A stretch of 56,361 nt of DNA, taken from Tissierella_B sp964485455 (GTDB lineage Bacteria > Bacillota > Clostridia > Tissierellales > Tissierellaceae). The notes under the pieces were generated by a model. It saw only the letters and a program-made list of their open reading frames with translations. It ran no database searches and was not told where the DNA came from. This document shows, one piece after another, positions 50,174 to 56,361 of the stretch. The DNA is taken from assembly GCA_964485455.1 (NCBI GenBank), contig CAZAJU010000002.1, positions 1 through 56,361 of the forward strand, read 5' to 3'. Within the stretch, counting starts at the first letter, position 1. Every line of letters begins with the position of its first letter. The translations under genes and the position numbers were made by a program.

Positions 50174-50988
50174 TCTTCAAAATAAGAGTTAATATCTACT
50201 TTTTTCCTCTCACCTAATGCAATAATAAAGGCATTTATAAGACTCATTGGGGCTACTAAAGAATCCACAAAGGATATCATGTCACTCTTGGCTATTAGAG
50301 ATACATCTGCTTTACTTGCAGCTGGTGATATTAGACTATCTGTTAAACAGATAATTGGACATCCCTTACTCTTTGCGTAGTCAAGGGCTTCGATTGTTTT
50401 CTTAGAATATCTAGGAAATGTTATTCCCATTACAACATCATTTTTATCTGCTTTAACTAACTGTTCAAATACATCATTTGGTCCAGCGGTAATTAATTTT
50501 ACATTCGAAAATAGAAAATTTAAATAGAAACAAAGATAACCTGCTAAGAAGGTAGAACTTCTTAAGCCGATGATGTATATATTATTGCTTTTTACAAAGA
50601 GATCTGCTGCTTTCATTATTGAATTTCTATCAATTTCCGTTATGGTCTTTTTTATATTGTCTATATCGCTCTCCATAACTTTTGAATAGTCATAGTCCCC
50701 CTTATTCATCCCTTCAGCTATGGACATTCTTTGAACTGTTGTAAGTTTATTCTTAACAACTTCTTGAAGTTCCTTCTGTAACTCTCTATATCCGCTGTAT
50801 CCTAATGTATTTGCAAATCTTACTACAGTAGATTCACTAATATTTAATGTTTTACCTAAGGATGAAGCTGTCATAAAAGCAGCCTTATCATAATTGTTAA
50901 TTATGTATTCTGCTATAATTCTCTGGCCTTTACTCATCCTATTAAAATTTCCTTGAATAATTTTCAAAAGATTTGGTTTCTCACTCAT
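50174..50988 (-). CDS. MurR/RpiR family transcriptional regulator, 3' end in the assembly gap
   Basis: 271 residues are visible: an N-terminal RpiR-type HTH (about 1-78; STVVRFANTLGYSGYREL) and a SIS phosphosugar-binding domain (about 120-255; IYIIGLRSSTFLAGYL, MGITFPRYSKKTIEALDYAK). Family members are about 280-290 aa, so little is missing. After the gap, minus-strand codons at 50071-50048 read DLATSNK and TAA, a plausible C terminus that is out of frame with a 100-base gap. It starts 13 bases after korC, so it belongs to the kor operon. Its ligand is unknown. Confidence 0.85.
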
Positions 50989-51001
50989 CTATTTTCCCCT
51001 T

Positions 51002-51529
51002 TTACTCTATTAACTTAAACCCCTCTGAAAGTGCAGCTCTATTTATTTCCTCAGTACCTTTAGGAACTCTAGCTAAGACTGCTTTTTCCAGGGATTCATT
51101 ACTTACGATTTTAGTAATCCCATTAATTATTCCTAAAGCTATAATATTTGCAGCCATAGGCTTTTTAAATATATTAGTAGCAGTGTTTAATATTGGTATA
51201 CGATATACTTTGATATCTTGCCTATGGGGTATATTTATAGAACTATCTATTATTAATATACCTTCACTCTTTAGATGTTCAATATACATATCACATGAAA
51301 GCTGAGTTAATGAAAGCAATAAATCACACTTACTTACCTTTGGATAATCTATTTCATCTTGATCTATAATAACCTCAGATTTACTAGCGCCTCCTCTTGC
51401 TTCAGGACCATAAGATTGGGATTGAACAGCATTAAGTCCATCCATTATTGCAGCTTCAGCAAGAATAATACCTGCTGTAATTAGACCTTGACCTCCTGAG
51501 CCTGATAATCTAATTTCTACACGTTCCAT
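51002..51529 (-). CDS. korC: 2-oxoacid:ferredoxin oxidoreductase, gamma subunit
   Basis: 175 aa. Gamma-family start with IRLSGSGGQGLITAGIILAEAA and QSQSYGPEARGGASKSEVIID, typical for the KorC/PorG subunit. With korD, korA and korB it forms the enzyme that oxidatively decarboxylates a 2-oxoacid, probably 2-oxoglutarate, to acyl-CoA with reduction of ferredoxin, or the reverse. It is 1 base from the korB stop. Confidence 0.9.
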   Translation of the reverse strand: MERVEIRLSGSGGQGLITAGIILAEAAIMDGLNAVQSQSYGPEARGGASKSEVIIDQDEIDYPKVSKCDLLLSLTQLSCDMYIEHLKSEGILIIDSSINIPHRQDIKVYRIPILNTATNIFKKPMAANIIALGIINGITKIVSNESLEKAVLARVPKGTEEINRAALSEGFKLIE

Positions 51530-51530
51530 A

Positions 51531-52352
51531 TTAGACCTCCTTTGCCAGAGATTTTATCAATTCATCATAAAGCTGAGTAAATTCTGGCTTTGGACTATTA
51601 TGAAACTCTCCTACAACAAATTTTCCTTCTCTTTCTTTCTCAGATAATTTACTATAAGCCACAGTATTTAAAGCGTTATCTCTTAAATGAGTTAACATCT
51701 GAACAGCATCACCCTTTTTATTCTTTCTACCATAATAAGTAGGACATGTTGTCATAGCTTCGATAAAAGAAAATCCTTTATTTTTGATTCCATTTTCAAT
51801 CTGCTTTTGTAGCATATTTACAGAGTATATGGTACTTCTCGCTATATATGTAGCCCCTGCACCTTTAACTAGTTGACAAAGGTCAAAACTATTATCCAAA
51901 TTTCCATAAGGTGCAGTAGTACCCTTTTCTCCAGTAGGTGTAGTCGGAGAATACTGTCCCCCAGTCATACCATAAATATCGTTATTGTAAACAATCATCG
52001 TTAAATCAATATTTCTTCTACATGCATGGATTAAATGATTTCCTCCTATGGCTGAACCATCCCCATCTCCAGTTATAACTATAACATTTAGCTTTGGATT
52101 TGCAAGCTTTATACCAGTTGCAAAGGCCAGTGCTCTTCCGTGTGTAGTATGAATAGTATTGAAATCTAAATATCCAGATGCTCTAGAAGAACACCCAATT
52201 CCTGATACGACGCAGATCTCATCCTTATTAATATCTAATGAATCAATGGCTTTTACAATAGCCCTTGTTACTATACCATTCCCACAACCAGAACACCATA
52301 TATGTGGCAGATTTTCAGCTCTAAAATAATTATCCACTAATTGACTAGGCAT
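51531..52352 (-). CDS. korB: 2-oxoacid:ferredoxin oxidoreductase, beta (TPP-binding) subunit
   Basis: 273 aa from ATG 52352 (SD AAGGAGG 7 bases upstream); the longer frame overlaps korA. TPP/Mg motif GDGDGSAIGGNHLIHACR with NNDIYGMTGGQ. The start region has HIWCSGCGNG and later GCSSRASGY, the cysteine motifs of KorB-type subunits. The 8-base overlap with korA indicates coupling. The substrate could also be a branched or aromatic 2-oxoacid. Confidence 0.9.
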   Translation of the reverse strand: MPSQLVDNYFRAENLPHIWCSGCGNGIVTRAIVKAIDSLDINKDEICVVSGIGCSSRASGYLDFNTIHTTHGRALAFATGIKLANPKLNVIVITGDGDGSAIGGNHLIHACRRNIDLTMIVYNNDIYGMTGGQYSPTTPTGEKGTTAPYGNLDNSFDLCQLVKGAGATYIARSTIYSVNMLQKQIENGIKNKGFSFIEAMTTCPTYYGRKNKKGDAVQMLTHLRDNALNTVAYSKLSEKEREGKFVVGEFHNSPKPEFTQLYDELIKSLAKEV

Positions 52353-53481
52353 TATATACCTCCTTAACAGCAGTAATAATTTCTTCAGGCGATATAATCT
52401 CACCATTAACCTTGCCAAACTTTTCTACAGCAACATATTTACCGGCTATCCTTTCTACTTCTAAGAAATACTGTCCTGCATTCATCTCAACTACCAAGAT
52501 TTTTTTAACTTTTTTTGAAATCTCAATTAACTGCTTTTGGGGAGAAGGCCATATAGTAATGGGTCTAAACATACCTACCTTATAGCCCTGAGCTCTTAAA
52601 TCATTAATAGCTTTCTTTGTAGATCTAGATGTAGCCCCAAATGCAACTATAGCTATATCTGCATCTTCTAGGAGGTACTCATCAAATTGTATTATATCAT
52701 CTACATTATCTTCTATCTTAGTAATCAATCTAGTTACCAGTTCCCTAGTTGTTTTTTCATTCCCCGAAGGAAATCCATTCTCCTTGTGTACTAATCCAGT
52801 AATATGGTATCTGTATCCATCACCGAAATTTGCCATAGGTGAAACGATTTCCCCACTTTCGACATAATATGGTTTATATTCTTCTGGTGGACAATTGGGT
52901 TTCTTTCTATTTATAATTTCTATTTCTACGTTTTCATCAGTATTAATTTTTTCTCTCATATGCCCAATTATTTCATCTAGTAATAATATAACTGGCGTTC
53001 TATATTTTTCAGCTAAATTAAAAGCCCTTATAGTAGTATAATAAATCTCTTTAACTGAATTCGGGTAAAGAGCAATAATAGAATGATCCCCATGAGTACC
53101 CCATCTTGCTTGCATAATATCTCCTTGGGCAGGAGCTGTTGGAAGACCAGTACTAGGCCCACCTCTTTGAACATTTACGATAACACATGGTATTTCAGCC
53201 ATAATTGCATATCCTATGTTTTCTTGCTTTAAGCTAAAACCAGGACCAGAAGTAGCAGTCATAGACTTTAGTCCTGCTACAGATGCCCCTATAATAGCAG
53301 CCATACCTCCGATTTCGTCTTCCATTTGTATAAACTTCCCCCCTATTCTAGGAAGTTCAACTGAAGAAATTTCAGCAATTTCTGTAGAAGGAGTAATTGG
53401 ATAACCTGCATAAAACATCATTCCAGCTCTTATAGCACCTTCTACACAAGCTTCGTTCCCTTGCATAAGTCTTATCGTCAC
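52345..53481 (-). CDS. korA: 2-oxoacid:ferredoxin oxidoreductase, alpha subunit
   Basis: 378 aa. Family motifs AGYPITPSTEIAE near residue 31, ATSGPGFSLKQENIGYA, and VQRGGPSTGLPT, all typical of KorA. The chosen start is GTG 53481, 7 bases after GGGAGGT; ATG 53466 is possible. The GTG is 1 base from the korD stop, so korD-korA-korB-korC are tightly coupled. Confidence 0.9.
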   Translation of the reverse strand: MTIRLMQGNEACVEGAIRAGMMFYAGYPITPSTEIAEISSVELPRIGGKFIQMEDEIGGMAAIIGASVAGLKSMTATSGPGFSLKQENIGYAIMAEIPCVIVNVQRGGPSTGLPTAPAQGDIMQARWGTHGDHSIIALYPNSVKEIYYTTIRAFNLAEKYRTPVILLLDEIIGHMREKINTDENVEIEIINRKKPNCPPEEYKPYYVESGEIVSPMANFGDGYRYHITGLVHKENGFPSGNEKTTRELVTRLITKIEDNVDDIIQFDEYLLEDADIAIVAFGATSRSTKKAINDLRAQGYKVGMFRPITIWPSPQKQLIEISKKVKKILVVEMNAGQYFLEVERIAGKYVAVEKFGKVNGEIISPEEIITAVKEVYNA

Positions 53482-53482
53482 A

Positions 53483-53683
53483 CTATCTACCTCCCAACCA
53501 AATAGCATAGTCTGGACATCTTAGCTCGCATTGACCACAATTAATACACTCGTCAAGGTTTTTTATATTTATCTTCTCATCCTTTAACTCTAATACATCC
53601 TTAGGACAAAAGGCTACGCAAATTCCACAGCCTTTGCACCATTCCTTGTTTAAATTTAATATATTTTCAGTATTATCCGGCAT
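53483..53683 (-). CDS. korD: 4Fe-4S ferredoxin subunit of the 2-oxoacid oxidoreductase
   Basis: 66 aa with two CxxCxxCxxxC cluster motifs: CKGCGICVAFCP and CINCGQCELRCP. It would carry electrons from KorAB to external ferredoxin. The first gene of the kor operon, preceded by GGAGG. Confidence 0.92.
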   Translation of the reverse strand: MPDNTENILNLNKEWCKGCGICVAFCPKDVLELKDEKINIKNLDECINCGQCELRCPDYAIWLGGR

Positions 53684-53717
53684 AGAATACCTCCTAGTTT
53701 TACAACTAAAAGCTTAA

Positions 53718-53733
53718 CTTTCCTACTCGTAAT
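53718..53733. repeat. Short repeated motif, copy 3 (CTTTCCTACTCGTAAT)
   Basis: One change from copy 1 at 18080-18095. In the kor transcript it reads ATTACGAGTAGGAAAG, in the leader about 35-50 bases before the korD start, after a T-rich stretch, like copy 2 in the cmk leader. Confidence 0.55.
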
Positions 53734-53794
53734 AAGAAAAACTTTTAAATAAGTGTAGGCATGACATCCCTTTTATTCTTTATTTATTAATTAA

Positions 53795-53823
53795 ATAATA
53801 TCAAAATGCACTTTCATTTGCAA
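53795..53823 (-). promoter_or_regulatory. Sigma-A type promoter of the kor operon
   Basis: Minus strand: -35 TTGCAA (53818-53823), 17-base spacer, -10 TATTAT (53795-53800). The start near 53788 gives a leader of about 105 nt. Just upstream TTCAATT and AATTGAA (about 53829-53850) can form a weak hairpin after the mnmM gene but without a U tract. Confidence 0.55.
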
Positions 53824-53854
53824 GATTTGTTTCAATTATTTATCAATTGAAGGA

Positions 53855-54436
53855 TTAATTCCTTTTCCCACTCTTTTCAAGACAATACAATATAGGAGGA
53901 TTATTGGATTGATTAATAAAATCATACTTTAGAACATTAAATTCCTTTTGATTTAGAGTCAAAAATAAATTTTCGAGGGCTTGCTTTTCATCAAGGCCCC
54001 CTACATGTCCAACATAAACTGTTACTACAAGAATTCCGTTATAATCAAGTAACTCAATAGCTCTTTTAATGCTATTTATAGTACTTAAACTATTTGTTTT
54101 TATGGATTTATCTCCTTTAGGTAAGTAGCCTAGATTATAAATAATAAATTTCAACTTTTCATCTATGTATAGATGAATATTTTCGTGGGAATCATTTATC
54201 AAAATTACATTATCTATTGAATTGTTTTCGATAAGAAGTTCTTTCGTTCTCTCTATTGCTTTAGCTTGTATATCGAAGCCATATACCATACCTTGAGGAC
54301 CAACAGCATTAGCTAAAGCTAGCGTATCATTGCCATTTCCTGCAGTACAGTCTAATACTTTATCTCCAGGTTTTACAAAGCTATTTATTAGATTACTTAC
54401 TATAACACCTGTGTTTATTATGTTCTGAAACCTCAT
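53855..54436 (-). CDS. mnmM: tRNA mnm5s2U34 methyltransferase, MnmM (YtqB) family
   Basis: 193 aa class I SAM-dependent methyltransferase. SAM motif VLDCTAGNGNDTLALA near residue 27, and the YtqB signature NLGYLPKGDKSI near 101. YtqB of B. subtilis was identified as MnmM, which methylates the wobble uridine of tRNAs; the same role is inferred. 13 bases separate it from the rluB stop, so the two genes of RNA modification form a unit. Confidence 0.88.
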   Translation of the reverse strand: MRFQNIINTGVIVSNLINSFVKPGDKVLDCTAGNGNDTLALANAVGPQGMVYGFDIQAKAIERTKELLIENNSIDNVILINDSHENIHLYIDEKLKFIIYNLGYLPKGDKSIKTNSLSTINSIKRAIELLDYNGILVVTVYVGHVGGLDEKQALENLFLTLNQKEFNVLKYDFINQSNNPPILYCLEKSGKRN

Positions 54437-54449
54437 AAAATCCTCCTGA

Positions 54450-55157
54450 TTAAATGGACATTAAATATTTTATTTCCTCATCATTTAGGAATCTCCAGTT
54501 TCCAATATTTAATCCTCCAAGCTCTATTTCTCCTATGGAGACTCTTTTAAGCTTCTTAACAGGATGACCTACTGCTTCACACATTTTTTTTACCTGTCTA
54601 TTTCTACCTTCATGTATTACTATATCCAATATAGAGTCTGTATCATATTTTTTAGATATCTTAACCTTTGCAGGTTGAGTCTTCTTACCATCAATTATTA
54701 TTCCGTTTCTTAGATTATCTAATTCCTTTTTATTTGGTACTCCTTCAACTATGGCTATATATTTCTTCTCGATTTTTTTGCTTGGATGTGTAAGTTTAAA
54801 TGCCAATTCACCATCATTAGTTAGTAGCAGGAGTCCAGTAGTATCAGCATCAAGTCTACCAACTGGATAAATTCGTTCTCTTACACCTTCTATCAAATCA
54901 GTTACTACTTTTCTTCCCTTTTCATCCTTTAGACTTGATACAAATCCTACAGGCTTATTCAACATGATATATACTTTGCTTGATTCAAGCTTGATATTTT
55001 TATCATCCACCTTAACTTTATCCTTACTTGGGTCAATAATTGTTCCAAGTTCAGTAACTACAACATTATTAACTTTAACTTTACCCTCTTTAATCATTTC
55101 TTCAGACTTTCTCCTAGATGCAACACCAGATAAAGCCATATACTTTTGTAATCTCAT
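54450..55157 (-). CDS. rluB: Pseudouridine synthase, RsuA/RluB family
   Basis: 235 aa. An S4 domain at the N terminus (RLQKYMALSGVASRRKSEEM) and the pseudouridine synthase catalytic motif GRLDADTTGLLLLTNDG with the catalytic Asp. The later RQVKKMCEAVGHPVKKLKR matches RluB-type enzymes of 23S rRNA. Whether it modifies the 16S or the 23S site cannot be decided from the sequence. It lies 65 bases downstream of the dacF-type gene. Confidence 0.92.
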   Translation of the reverse strand: MRLQKYMALSGVASRRKSEEMIKEGKVKVNNVVVTELGTIIDPSKDKVKVDDKNIKLESSKVYIMLNKPVGFVSSLKDEKGRKVVTDLIEGVRERIYPVGRLDADTTGLLLLTNDGELAFKLTHPSKKIEKKYIAIVEGVPNKKELDNLRNGIIIDGKKTQPAKVKISKKYDTDSILDIVIHEGRNRQVKKMCEAVGHPVKKLKRVSIGEIELGGLNIGNWRFLNDEEIKYLMSI

Positions 55158-55222
55158 AATTATCTCCCCTCAAACCTAATAACCTAATTTTATCCTTAAT
55201 TTAAGTATTTGTAAACATTTGA

Positions 55223-56323
55223 TTAAATCCATTCTTTAAAGTCTTCCACAATGCGTTTAAAGAAAGATTTTTTCTTTATACTTTTACTTGAAATAATTCT
55301 ATTCTTTCCAATCATTCTACCATTTAGAAAAACTTCTACATATCCTAATACATCTCCTTTAAAAACTGGTGCTGTTAAAGGATTATCTATTACTATATTA
55401 ATTTTAATACTTTTCTTTTCATCCTCTGTCAATGGGTAATAAAACTCATTTTCAGCCAAAATGGCTAATTTTTCTTCTTCTCCATCTATAACATCATTAA
55501 TTGATATCTGTTGGTTTCTATCATAGATTCTATATAATTTAAAATTTTCAAATCCATAATCTAAAAGTCTATAATTATCGTTAAACCAGTCTGGAGAATT
55601 TAAACTTACTGCTATTAACCTCATATTATCCCTCGAAGCTGTTGATACAAGACACCTTCCTGATTTAGTAGTATATCCGGTTTTACCTCCATCTCCACCA
55701 CTATATTCCCAAAGTGTTTTATTCTTATTTAAGTAGTAATTGTTTTTTTCTCTTGTTCCCTTATAGCTCTTAGAAGAAATAACCTTTGAAAATTCTTTAT
55801 TTTTAAACCCAGCCCTCGTAATCAAGGCTAAGTCATATGCAGTTGAATAGTGATTATCATCATGAAGCCCATGGGGATTGCAAAAATTTGTATCTAAAGC
55901 TCCAAGAGACTTTGCTTTTTTATTCATTTGAAGAACAAAGTTCTCTAGACTTCCATCTATATGATTTGCTATAGCCACTGCCGAATCATTTCCAGATCTA
56001 AGCATTAAACCATAAAGTAACTCTCTAAGATAGACTTTCTCACCTGCTTTTAGAAAAATACTAGATCCCTCAACACCTTCACTTTCCTCATCGATTAAAA
56101 CCATATCATCTAAATTACCTCTCTCAATTGCCAAAAGTGCGGTCATTATTTTAGTAGTACTTGCCATAGGCATCTTTTCATGTGAATTTTTTTCCAATAA
56201 AATACGTCCTGATTTCTCATCCATAAGTATATAGCTTTGACCACTGTGTTCGATTGCATAAGAATTAAAGCTTCCACTCAATAAAATTAGAAAAGCTAGG
56301 AAGATGCATATAGATTTTTTCAT
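55223..56323 (-). CDS. dacF: D-alanyl-D-alanine carboxypeptidase, DacF/DacB type
   Basis: 366 aa penicillin-binding protein of the S11 family. A signal peptide at 1-24 (MKKSICIFLAFLILLSGSFN) ends near SYA. Catalytic motifs: STTK (SxxK) near residue 56, SGN in RSGNDSAVAIA near 116, and KTGYTTKSG near 213. A C-terminal domain and amphipathic tail (FFKRIVEDFKEWI) follow. DacF-type enzymes trim peptidoglycan during sporulation or vegetative growth. ATG 56323 has GGAGG 6 bases upstream. Only 38 bases lie to its right, without a full promoter. Confidence 0.92.
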   Translation of the reverse strand: MKKSICIFLAFLILLSGSFNSYAIEHSGQSYILMDEKSGRILLEKNSHEKMPMASTTKIMTALLAIERGNLDDMVLIDEESEGVEGSSIFLKAGEKVYLRELLYGLMLRSGNDSAVAIANHIDGSLENFVLQMNKKAKSLGALDTNFCNPHGLHDDNHYSTAYDLALITRAGFKNKEFSKVISSKSYKGTREKNNYYLNKNKTLWEYSGGDGGKTGYTTKSGRCLVSTASRDNMRLIAVSLNSPDWFNDNYRLLDYGFENFKLYRIYDRNQQISINDVIDGEEEKLAILAENEFYYPLTEDEKKSIKINIVIDNPLTAPVFKGDVLGYVEVFLNGRMIGKNRIISSKSIKKKSFFKRIVEDFKEWI

Positions 56324-56361
56324 TAAATACCTCCTCAAATTGATGCTGGTATGATGGGTTA

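Noticed and set aside
53684..53794. Five-codon frame MPTLI in the kor leader as a leader peptide
   Set aside because: It is very short, has only a weak SD and no downstream pair of alternative hairpins.
1..56361. CRISPR array, rRNA, tRNA or insertion sequence
   Set aside because: No regularly spaced repeats, no tRNA-like or rRNA sequence and no transposase-like protein could be recognised on either strand.

Overview
The window is AT-rich DNA (about one third G+C by eye) from an anaerobic, very probably spore-forming Firmicute of the Clostridia/Tissierellia type. The evidence is the gene order (tsf-pyrH-frr-uppS-cdsA-rseP-ispG, rimP-nusA-ylxR-infB-rbfA-nrnA-truB-ribF, rpsO-pnp, rimO-pgsA-cinA-recA, rny-spoVS, miaB-mutS-mutL-miaA-hfq-ynbB, cmk-plsC-ispH/rpsA), the IspH-S1 fusion, sporulation-linked genes (spoVS, a YlmC/YmxH protein, a DacF-type carboxypeptidase) and a ferredoxin-dependent 2-oxoacid oxidoreductase. 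It is one scaffold with a single 100-N gap at 50074-50173.

Layout. 1-5.2 kb: end of tsf, UMP kinase, ribosome recycling, then lipid-carrier, phospholipid and isoprenoid genes with the RseP protease. dxr and polC, often found in this cluster, are absent. 5.2-15.1 kb: a translation/transcription super-operon from rimP to ribF behind a promoter and an attenuator-like hairpin, then rpsO and pnp. 15.2-24.3 kb: envelope and processing genes (deacetylase-fold protein, M16 peptidase, dUTPase, YlmC/YmxH, ClpP-like TepA, FtsK/SpoIIIE), then rimO, pgsA and cinA. 24.3-29 kb: recA with a LexA box, followed by a four-gene block: an Mre11/SbcD-like nuclease and a Rad50/SbcC-like ATPase encoded as separate N-terminal, small coiled-coil and C-terminal polypeptides. 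29-33.5 kb: RNase Y (which appears to start at an ATT codon), SpoVS, a PHP phosphoesterase, a PadR regulator and an aminotransferase. 33.5-36.2 kb: a tyrosine recombinase with a repeat-rich leader, then divergent yneA-like and lexA genes sharing LexA boxes.

At about 36.2 kb the strand switches and everything to the right is on the minus strand. In transcription order from the right end: DacF-type carboxypeptidase, RluB/RsuA pseudouridine synthase, MnmM/YtqB methyltransferase, korDABC with an RpiR regulator (interrupted by the gap), a BaiN/HI0933-type flavoprotein, cmk-plsC-ispH/rpsA, a MerR-type coiled-coil protein, then miaB-mutS-mutL-miaA-hfq-ynbB.

Most of the window is conserved housekeeping sequence. 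The less ordinary parts are the split Mre11-Rad50-like locus behind recA, the SOS regulatory sites (recA, yneA, lexA), the ATT start of RNase Y, several leader hairpins that look regulatory (pyrH, rimP, rpsO, pnp, recA, cmk, the tyrosine recombinase), a short motif repeated at three intergenic sites, and a hairpin with a possible leader peptide between cinA and recA. Together the genes cover translation and RNA turnover, DNA repair and SOS, isoprenoid and lipid precursors, and 2-oxoacid metabolism.
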